Assembly (NCBI GenBank): GCA_021414045.1
Contig: JAIOPF010000042.1
Location: 1-6,328 of the forward strand
From: Deltaproteobacteria bacterium
GTDB taxonomy: Bacteria; UBA10199; DSSB01
DNA length: 6,328 nucleotides
Direction of reading: 5' to 3'
Of this stretch, positions 1 to 4,868 are shown one piece after another (the stretch's first letter is position 1; every line of letters begins with the position of its first letter). The position numbers were made by a program, and so were the translations under genes. The notes under the pieces are model-generated. The model saw only the letters and a program-made list of their open reading frames with translations, had not been told where the DNA came from and searched no databases.

Positions 1-1
1 T

Positions 2-343
2 TGGGATCGGGTGGATATCACGGCCCATGCGGAAATCCTCGCCATCCGCGAAGCTTGTCGCAAGATTGGTTCCGTGGATCTCTCCGGTTCCGTCATCTAT
101 TCCAGCTGCGAGCCTTGTCCCATGTGTTTCAGCGCCTGTCATTGGGCTCGGATTCGCAAGATCTTCTTCGGTGCCGGGATCGAAGACGCCCAGCGAATCG
201 GGTTCAACGAGATAACCTTCTCCAACCATGACATGAAACAGCAGGGCGGATCGCCCCTAGAGATCGAGGGCGGATTCCTCAAGGAAGAAGCCGAGGCGGT
301 GTTCCGGCTCTGGCTCGAGAAAAAATCCTGCCCCGTCTACTAA
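2..343 (+). CDS. Nucleoside/guanine deaminase, zinc-dependent cytidine-deaminase fold (5' partial)
   Basis: The 3' part of a CDA-fold deaminase that hydrolytically removes an exocyclic amino group from a nucleobase or nucleoside; cytosolic and salvage-type. The zinc site is visible: HAE (codons 26-34; His a zinc ligand, Glu the proton shuttle) and PCPMC (codons 113-127; the two Cys complete the site). The context S-C-E-P-C-P-M-C followed by H-W-A-R-I, and the C-terminal Tyr, resemble Bacillus subtilis-type guanine deaminase GuaD more than TadA, which usually has LEPCPMC and HARI. The exact substrate (guanine or another aminated base) cannot be settled, so no symbol is given. The frame is open to the left edge. 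About 113 residues are visible and roughly 45-50 N-terminal residues should lie outside. The GTG at 11 is internal, because the conserved D-x-T-A-H-A-E segment begins right after it. It ends 45 nt before the next gene, with a hairpin between. Confidence 0.88.
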   Translation, partial: WDRVDITAHAEILAIREACRKIGSVDLSGSVIYSSCEPCPMCFSACHWARIRKIFFGAGIEDAQRIGFNEITFSNHDMKQQGGSPLEIEGGFLKEEAEAVFRLWLEKKSCPVY

Positions 344-344
344 T

Positions 345-371
345 ATCCGGGCTTTTCAAGCCCTCGCGGAT
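345..371 (+). repeat. Hairpin between the deaminase and the release-factor-like gene
   Basis: A perfect 6-bp inverted repeat, GGGCTT (349-354) and AAGCCC (358-363), encloses a 3-nt loop TTC. An outer pair, ATCCG (345-349) and CGGAT (367-371), can extend the stem with a 4-nt bulge on the 3' side if the inner stem loses one pair. It starts 2 nt after the deaminase stop codon, so it could end or stabilise that transcript. No T-run follows (the next bases are TGCATTAAAA), so it is not a canonical intrinsic terminator on either strand. It also lies 18 nt upstream of the next start codon. Confidence 0.5.
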
Positions 372-388
372 GCATTAAAACTCCGCCC

Positions 389-805
389 ATGTCCATCGCC
401 TCGGTATCCGAAAGCAAAATCCGCGAGCTGGAAGAGCGTTTCCGCAAGCTGGGAGTCCGCGAAGAGGACTTGAGCGAGGAGTTCATCCGCGGTTCGGGCG
501 CCGGCGGGCAGAAGATCAATAAAACCTCGGTCGTGGTCCAGCTCCGGCATCTCCCGAGCGGCGTGGCGGTGCGATGCCAGGAGAGCCGTAGCCAAGCCCT
601 GAACCGCTTCATGGCGAGACGCCTCTTGGCGGATAAGCTGGAAGAGATCGTCTTCAAGGAAAAAAGCGCTCGGCAGCAGCTGGCCGAAAAGATCCGCCGC
701 CAAAAGCGCCGCCGTTCCCGCCGGGCCAAGGACAAGATGCTCGAGTCCAAGCGTCACCAATCGGCCAAGAAGTCCCTGAGGGGAAGGCCGCGGGGCGACG
801 ATTAG
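389..805 (+). CDS. Peptide chain release factor-like protein (GGQ domain, ribosome rescue type)
   Basis: A 138-residue protein with only the catalytic domain of class I release factors. The motif G-S-G-A-G-G-Q spans residues 35-41 with GGQ at 39-41, followed by K-I-N-K-T-S and then L-P-S-G-V-A-V-R-C-Q-E-S-R-S, the classic RF-1 domain pattern. GGQ positions water for hydrolysis of peptidyl-tRNA in the ribosomal peptidyl-transferase centre. The codon-recognition domains of RF1/RF2 (about 360 aa) are absent. The C-terminal third (about 88-138) is very rich in Lys and Arg, as in stop-codon-independent rescue factors that insert a basic tail into the empty mRNA channel. By memory the layout best matches the human mitochondrial MTRFR (C12orf65) group and its bacterial relatives, with ArfB/YaeJ as the alternative. 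The start is the first ATG after an in-frame stop at 341-343. No Shine-Dalgarno sequence precedes it. The role in rescuing stalled ribosomes is inferred from the family. Confidence 0.9.
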   Translation: MSIASVSESKIRELEERFRKLGVREEDLSEEFIRGSGAGGQKINKTSVVVQLRHLPSGVAVRCQESRSQALNRFMARRLLADKLEEIVFKEKSARQQLAEKIRRQKRRRSRRAKDKMLESKRHQSAKKSLRGRPRGDD

Positions 806-807
806 GC

Positions 808-828
808 GCTTCTTCCCTCGGAAGGAGT
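808..828 (+). promoter_or_regulatory. Hairpin containing an AAGGAG (SD-like) sequence in the leuS leader
   Basis: Bases 808-816 can pair with 820-828 around a 3-nt loop (CTC, 817-819), giving a 9-bp stem with two G-T(U) wobbles and a perfect 5-bp core, CTTCC with GGAAG. It begins 2 nt after the release-factor-like stop codon. The 3' arm contains AAGGAG (822-827), the best anti-SD match in this leader, so the stem would hide it. No T-run follows, which argues against a standard intrinsic terminator. The alternatives are an mRNA 3'-end stabilising hairpin or chance pairing. Confidence 0.4.
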
Positions 829-856
829 CCTTGACGAAATCCGGACCATTCAGGTT

Positions 857-874
857 ATGAAGTGTTTGTTATGA
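857..874 (+). other. Possible five-codon leader ORF (M-K-C-L-L) overlapping the leuS start
   Basis: ATG at 857 opens a frame of five codons (Met, Lys, Cys, Leu TTG, Leu TTA) ending at TGA 872-874. The final TTA-TGA contains the leuS ATG (871-873), making an ATGA overlap, the usual geometry for translational coupling. A second tiny frame, TTG 831 to TGA 858-860, ends in another ATGA overlap (857-860) and starts 3 nt after AAGGAG. Two consecutive Leu codons ending at a leucyl-tRNA synthetase start would suit a leucine-charging sensor, but frames this short arise easily by chance. The AGG at 852-854 is only 2 nt from the ATG, which is too close to be a good SD. Confidence 0.2.
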
Positions 875-3360
875 GCTTTTCCGATTCTTATGATCCCAAA
901 AAATTCGAACCCAAATGGCAGGCCTATTGGGAAGAACATCGCAGTTTTCAGGTCCGGGAAGAGGCCGGCAAGCCGAAGTTCTACCTGCTGGAGATGTTTC
1001 CCTATCCCTCCGGCCGCATCCATATGGGGCACGTTCGCAATTACACCATCGGGGACGTCCTCGCGCGTTTCCTCAAAATGCGGGGATACAACGTTTTGCA
1101 CCCCATGGGTTGGGATGCCTTCGGCATGCCCGCCGAGAATGCGGCGATCAAGAACAAGACTCATCCCGCGGCATGGACCAAAGAGAACATCAAGACCATG
1201 CAGGGGCAATTGCGGCGCCTCGGTTTCAGCTACGATTGGGACCGAGAAGTGGCCACCTGCGATCCCGAATACTATCGCTGGGAACAGAAGATCTTCATCG
1301 AGATGTTCCACAAGGGATTGGCTTACAAGAAAAAGAGCCTCGTCAACTGGTGTCCCAGCTGCCAGACCGTCCTCGCCAACGAGCAGGTCGAAGGCGGGGC
1401 CTGCTGGCGTTGCGACAGCTTGGTCGAGCAGAAGCCCCTCGAGCAATGGTTCCTCAAGATCACGGATTACGCCGAAGAGTTATTGCAGGAGACCTACAAC
1501 TTGAAAGGCTGGCCCGATCGCGTTCTTACCATGCAGCGCGAATGGATCGGCAAGAGCGTCGGTGCCGAGGTGGTTTTCAAGGTCGAGGGCAGCGGGGAGG
1601 AGATCGTCGTTTTCACCACCCGTCCCGACACGCTTTACGGCGTGACTTTTCTTTCCTTGGCCGCGGAGCACCCGCTCATCGATGGCTTGGTGAAGGACGA
1701 AGCCAAGCGAGCGGAACTTGAGGCGCTGCGCGAGCGCGTCCGGAAGATCGACCGCGACAAGCGCGTCGCCGACGCCTACGAGAAGGAAGGCGTGGCCCTA
1801 GGCGTCAACGTGATCCATCCGCTCACCGGTGCGAAAGTCCCGCTCTTCGCCGCCAATTTTGTTCTGATGGAATACGGCACCGGCGCCGTCATGGCCGTGC
1901 CCGCCCACGACCAGAGGGACTACGATTTCGCCAAAAAATACGCCTTGCCCGTTCAAGTCGTCATCGAGCCGAAGGAGGGGGCCAAGAAACCCTTGGATCA
2001 AGCCTTCGTCGATCCCGGCGTGATGGTGCAAAGCGCCCAATTCGACGGGATGGGCAGCGAGGAGGCCAAACAGGCCATCGTGAAATTTCTCGAGCAGCAA
2101 AAGCACGGAAAGGCCAAGGTGACCTTCAAGCTGCGCGATTGGGGGATTTCCCGACAACGGTATTGGGGCGCGCCGATTCCCATCGTCTATTGCGAGACCT
2201 GCGGAGCGGTTCCGGAAAAAGTCGAGAATCTCCCGGTGCGTTTGCCTTTGGATGTCGAATTCACGGGCGAGGGCGGTTCACCCCTGGGCAAGATCGCCTT
2301 CTTCGTGAATGCGCCTTGCCCGAAATGCGGCGAACCAGCGCGACGCGAGACGGACACGATGGACACCTTCATGGAGTCCTCTTGGTACTTTTTCCGCTAC
2401 CTGTCTCCGAAGGACAATGAAGAGCCTTTTAGTCGCCTCAGCTCCGACTATTGGATGCCGGTCGACCAATATATCGGCGGTATCGAGCACGCCGTCTTGC
2501 ACCTGCTTTATTCTCGATTCTTCACCAAGATCTTGCGTGACTTGGGCTATACGGGCGTCTCCGAGCCCTTCAAAAATTTGCTGACCCAGGGCATGGTCAT
2601 CAAGGACGGCGCCAAGATGAGCAAGTCGAAGGGCAACGTCGTCGATCCCGAATACCTGATCGACAAATACGGCGCCGATACGGCACGGCTTTTCTGCCTC
2701 TTCGCCGCCCCTCCCGAAAAGGACCTCGATTGGAACGACGCCGGCGTCGAAGGCTCCTCGCGCTTCCTGGTCCGTGTTTGGCGCCTGCTCACCGAGTTAT
2801 TTCCGCTTTACCGGCGTCGCATGGGCGCGAATACCGCTCCGAAGCCCGCCTTAAGTATCTTGCGTGGCGTTCATACCAAGCTGCACCAGACCATCAAAAA
2901 AGTGACCGACGACATCCAACAGGATTTCCATTTCAACACGGCCATCTCGGCCATCATGGAACTGGTCAACAAGGTCGCGGAAGTTCCCCGCGCCGATTGG
3001 GAGGGCGAAGAAGGGGCCGCGCTCTTGTCCCAGACTTTGGAGTCTTTGGTCTTGTTGCTTTCTCCTTTCGTGCCGCATTTTTGCGAAGAGGCCTGGAGAA
3101 ACCTCGGCTACGATGGGAGCTTGCTCGATTTTCCCTGGCCTAGCTTCGATCCCGAGGCCACTCAAGCGGATCTCGTCACCGTCGTCGTCCAAGTGAACGG
3201 AAAACTGCGCGGCAAGATCGATCTGCCTCCCCAAGCCACCGAGGATGAAGTGAAGCATTTCGTCGACACGGACGAGAAGATCAAGGCGCATCTTGAGGGA
3301 AAATCCGTGGTGAAGACGATTTTCGTCCCCGGAAAACTGCTGAATCTCGTCGTGAAGTAG
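871..3360 (+). CDS. leuS: Leucine--tRNA ligase (LeuRS)
   Basis: A class I aminoacyl-tRNA synthetase that charges tRNA-Leu with leucine in the cytosol. It has 829 residues, close to the roughly 860 of E. coli. The HIGH signature appears as H-M-G-H at residues 51-54 after P-Y-P-S-G. K-M-S-K-S is at 582-586. Cys-rich zinc-binding-like segments surround N-W-C-P-S-C and C-W-R-C-D, with another pair around Y-C-E-T-C-G and C-P-K-C-G. The inserted CP1 editing domain carries T-T-R-P-D-T (249-254) and A-V-P-A-H-D (342-347). Thr254 and Asp347 match the E. coli editing residues Thr252 and Asp345 with a constant offset of two, so post-transfer editing is probably intact. The C-terminal [13 protein letters not shown] closes a complete gene. 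ATG 871 (M-S-F-S-D-S-Y) is preferred. GTG 862 would add only M-F-V and has no better ribosome site. The gene is followed 5 nt later by holA. Confidence 0.98.
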   Translation: MSFSDSYDPKKFEPKWQAYWEEHRSFQVREEAGKPKFYLLEMFPYPSGRIHMGHVRNYTIGDVLARFLKMRGYNVLHPMGWDAFGMPAENAAIKNKTHPAAWTKENIKTMQGQLRRLGFSYDWDREVATCDPEYYRWEQKIFIEMFHKGLAYKKKSLVNWCPSCQTVLANEQVEGGACWRCDSLVEQKPLEQWFLKITDYAEELLQETYNLKGWPDRVLTMQREWIGKSVGAEVVFKVEGSGEEIVVFTTRPDTLYGVTFLSLAAEHPLIDGLVKDEAKRAELEALRERVRKIDRDKRVADAYEKEGVALGVNVIHPLTGAKVPLFAANFVLMEYGTGAVMAVPAHDQRDYDFAKKYALPVQVVIEPKEGAKKPLDQAFVDPGVMVQSAQFDGMGSEEAKQAIVKFLEQQKHGKAKVTFKLRDWGISRQRYWGAPIPIVYCETCGAVPEKVENLPVRLPLDVEFTGEGGSPLGKIAFFVNAPCPKCGEPARRETDTMDTFMESSWYFFRYLSPKDNEEPFSRLSSDYWMPVDQYIGGIEHAVLHLLYSRFFTKILRDLGYTGVSEPFKNLLTQGMVIKDGAKMSKSKGNVVDPEYLIDKYGADTARLFCLFAAPPEKDLDWNDAGVEGSSRFLVRVWRLLTELFPLYRRRMGANTAPKPALSILRGVHTKLHQTIKKVTDDIQQDFHFNTAISAIMELVNKVAEVPRADWEGEEGAALLSQTLESLVLLLSPFVPHFCEEAWRNLGYDGSLLDFPWPSFDPEATQADLVTVVVQVNGKLRGKIDLPPQATEDEVKHFVDTDEKIKAHLEGKSVVKTIFVPGKLLNLVVK

Positions 3361-3365
3361 GTTCC

Positions 3366-4346
3366 ATGTCCCTTTCCTTGCTCAAATCCGCGGATAAAAT
3401 CGCCCTCGATCCGGTCGTCGCCTTGATCGGCCCCGAGGCTTACATCCGCGAGCATCTCCGGGAGAACCTTATCCAACGAGCCTTGGCGGGCGCCCTTAAG
3501 GAAATGAACTATGCGCGTTTCCAGGTCGGGGACGACGATATCCGTCGCGTCGTCGAGGCCTGCCAAGATTACCCTTGTTTCGCCGCCAAGCGGGTGGTGG
3601 TCCTGCGCGATGCGGGCGCTCTCAAGGCCAAGGACGCCGAAGTGCTCAGCGCCTACCTCGATAGTCCCCAACCGACGACTCTGTTGTTGATCGACGACGA
3701 AAAGCTCGACGGGCGCCTCGAGTGGGTCAAGAAACTCAAAAAAAAGGCCCGAATCGTGGAGATTGTCGCGCCGGATAAGGGCGAGTTGGAAGGGTGGGTC
3801 GCCGAATGCCTCAAATCCGAGGGCAAGAAGGCCGCGCCCGAAGTCGTGGAATGCTTGGTGGATTGGGTGGGGGCTTCCCTGGAAGCCCTGAGGCTGGCCG
3901 TTTCTCAATGCTGTCTCTATATTGGAGACGCGCCGACCCTCACGCTGAAGGATTTGGAAGCGCTTTTAGTCAAGGTGACCGACGAGAACGTCTTCGAGAT
4001 GATCGACGCGCTGTTCGCCAAGAATCACGTCGAGCTGCACCGTTCTCTGGGCTTGTTGCTGGAAAGCGGCGAGGAACCGCTGAAGATCCTGTCCTTGATC
4101 CACCGGCACCTGTCGATCTTGCTGACTCTGAAGTTTTCCGGATTGAGGAAGGCGGGGGCGGTGTTTCGCATGCCGCCCTATATTTGGAAGAAGTACGAGC
4201 AGCAGGCCCAACGCTATGGCCGCCGACTCAACCTATCTTTATGGGCGCCCATCGCCCGAGCGGATCTGCGCCTCAAGGGCAGTGGGCTGCCTCGTCCCTT
4301 GCTGCTGAAACGCTGCGTGGATGAAATTATCGGATTACTTGCCTAA
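3366..4346 (+). CDS. holA: DNA polymerase III subunit delta (clamp loader)
   Basis: The delta subunit of the clamp-loader complex, which pries open the beta sliding clamp so that it can be placed on primed DNA. It has 326 residues; the E. coli protein has 343. The N-terminal AAA+-like domain begins with the degenerate nucleotide-loop region V-A-L-I-G-P-E-A-Y-I-R-E (about 18-29), which lacks a Walker A lysine pattern, as expected for delta, which does not hydrolyse ATP. Then come L-L-L-I-D-D-E-K-L-D-G-R (about 106-117) and a helical C-terminal collar domain containing V-T-D-E-N-V-F-E-M-I-D-A-L and E-E-P-L-K-I-L-S-L-I-H-R-H-L. It starts 5 nt after the leuS stop, probably in the same transcript and helped by coupling. 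Only a weak GAAGTAGG lies upstream. The last 12 nt overlap the end of convergent rpsT. Identification rests on the overall family pattern and on the gene order next to leuS. Confidence 0.93.
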   Translation: MSLSLLKSADKIALDPVVALIGPEAYIREHLRENLIQRALAGALKEMNYARFQVGDDDIRRVVEACQDYPCFAAKRVVVLRDAGALKAKDAEVLSAYLDSPQPTTLLLIDDEKLDGRLEWVKKLKKKARIVEIVAPDKGELEGWVAECLKSEGKKAAPEVVECLVDWVGASLEALRLAVSQCCLYIGDAPTLTLKDLEALLVKVTDENVFEMIDALFAKNHVELHRSLGLLLESGEEPLKILSLIHRHLSILLTLKFSGLRKAGAVFRMPPYIWKKYEQQAQRYGRRLNLSLWAPIARADLRLKGSGLPRPLLLKRCVDEIIGLLA

Positions 4347-4631
4347 GGACCCGACGAGCTTCGAAAGGCGGGAGATCTTCCGCGAACGGTTGTTCGGGTG
4401 CAGGATGCCCTTCGAGACCGCTTTGTCGATCTTCTTGATCGCGTCGAGCAAGGCGGCCTTGGCCAAGCCGAGATCCTTCTTTTCCACCGACTGCCGAACT
4501 TTCTTGATGAAGGTGCGGACTTCGGAGCGGACCGTCGTGTTGCGGGTTTCGCGCTTCAGATTCTGTTTGTGACGCTTGATCTGCGAGCGATGACGACCCT
4601 TGGGAAGTTTGCCTTTTTTTGCCTCAGCCAT
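4335..4631 (-). CDS. rpsT: 30S ribosomal protein S20
   Basis: A small basic primary-binding protein of the 30S subunit, which contacts 16S rRNA and helps early assembly. It has 98 residues, against 87 in E. coli. The conserved three-helix pattern is clear: R-H-R-S-Q-I-K-R-H-K-Q-N-L-K-R-E-T-R-N, F-I-K-K-V, A-I-K-K-I-D-K-A-V-S-K-G-I-L-H-P-N-N, then S-R-K-I-S-R-L. About ten extra residues rich in Lys and Gly (A-E-A-K-K-G-K-L-P-K-G) precede the conserved block. ATG 4631 is chosen because AAGG lies 9 nt upstream (4644-4641) and because M-A-E-A fits the usual M-A start. An in-frame TTG at 4640 sits directly against that AAGG and cannot use it. The stop overlaps the 3' end of holA by 12 nt. It probably has its own promoter in the region shared with lysS. 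Confidence 0.96.
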   Translation of the reverse strand: MAEAKKGKLPKGRHRSQIKRHKQNLKRETRNTTVRSEVRTFIKKVRQSVEKKDLGLAKAALLDAIKKIDKAVSKGILHPNNRSRKISRLSKLVGSLGK

Positions 4632-4663
4632 AGAATTCAACCTTAAATGAAATTTCGCTTTTT

Positions 4664-4680
4664 AGCCCAATTTATGGGCT
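4664..4680 (-). promoter_or_regulatory. Inverted repeat in the rpsT leader
   Basis: AGCCCA (4664-4669) and TGGGCT (4675-4680) form a perfect 6-bp dyad around a 5-nt loop. It lies 33-49 nt upstream of the rpsT ATG and just downstream of the predicted promoter, near where transcription would start. In RNA it would make a hairpin at or very near the 5' end of the rpsT message. As DNA it could be an operator over +1. The T-run lies on the wrong side (4659-4663, the 5' side on the + strand) for either strand to use it as a terminator. S20 is known to repress its own translation in E. coli, but nothing here shows that this stem is the target. Confidence 0.4.
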
Positions 4681-4684
4681 CGTC

Positions 4685-4714
4685 CCCCTACCAGAGGCCG
4701 CAAGGACCTGTCAA
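4685..4714 (-). promoter_or_regulatory. Candidate rpsT promoter (perfect TTGACA -35)
   Basis: Read on the minus strand, a perfect TTGACA lies at 4714-4709. After an 18-nt spacer comes TAGGGG (4690-4685), preceded by TG one base away (TGGTAGGGG), an extended -10 arrangement. The hexamer itself matches TATAAT only at its first two positions, so the -10 is poor. Transcription would begin near 4675-4680, giving a leader of about 45 nt. The position and the perfect -35 support it; the weak -10 lowers confidence. Confidence 0.35.
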
Positions 4715-4803
4715 CTAGAGCCCTAAGTGGAACGGAGAGCCATTTTCAACCTTGGAAGGCCGTCAAAGACAAGCTTTCAAGCCGGAAAATCCCCGCTTTT
4801 CTC

Positions 4804-4832
4804 TTGACCTTCGGGGTGGTCCCGACTAACCC
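4804..4832 (+). promoter_or_regulatory. Weak candidate lysS promoter with a dyad in the spacer
   Basis: TTGACC (4804-4809) matches the -35 consensus at five of six positions. At 17-nt spacing the -10 position holds TAACCC (4827-4832), a poor match. Between them TCGGG (4811-4815) and CCCGA (4821-4825) form a 5-bp dyad with a GTGGT loop. The only other AT-rich -10-like sequence, TAAAAC (4843-4848), has no matching -35. Something must promote lysS in this gap, since the gene diverges from rpsT, but this particular site is uncertain. Confidence 0.25.
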
Positions 4833-4868
4833 CATGCCCGTCTAAAACCTCGATTTTAGTAGATATTT

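Larger units (their letters stand above)
4641..4868. other. Divergent intergenic region between rpsT and lysS
   Basis: A 228-bp non-coding gap, visibly richer in A and T than the flanking genes. It holds the rpsT leader (with the 8-bp palindrome GAAATTTC at 4649-4656 and the 4664-4680 dyad) and the candidate promoters for both directions. I found no tRNA, no T-box-like leader and no convincing small ORF. Bases 4715-4803 contain nothing I can assign. Confidence 0.7.

Noticed and set aside
862..870. GTG 862 as the leuS start
   Set aside because: It adds only three residues and has no SD at a proper distance. M-S-F at ATG 871 matches the usual LeuRS N-terminus better.
850..1446. A 198-codon minus-strand frame opposite the leuS 5' part
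   Set aside because: It is a shadow of the LeuRS catalytic domain with no motif of its own.
915..1721. A 268-codon + strand frame overlapping leuS in another frame
   Set aside because: Its composition (Arg-, Gly- and Leu-rich, low complexity) is that of a frame-shifted read of leuS, which is itself intact over this stretch.
3162..3908. A 248-codon minus-strand frame across the leuS end and holA start
   Set aside because: It is antisense to two recognised genes, spans their junction, and has no family pattern. It is explained by codon bias on the + strand.
4638..4640. TTG 4640 as the rpsT start
   Set aside because: E. coli rpsT is known for a UUG start, but here the AAGG directly abuts this TTG, leaving no spacing. 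ATG 4631 has a 9-nt spacing and gives the normal M-A start.
4641..4868. T-box or other riboswitch upstream of lysS
   Set aside because: The lysS-side leader is too short, and I found no T-box core, lysine-riboswitch-like helices or terminator with a T-run.
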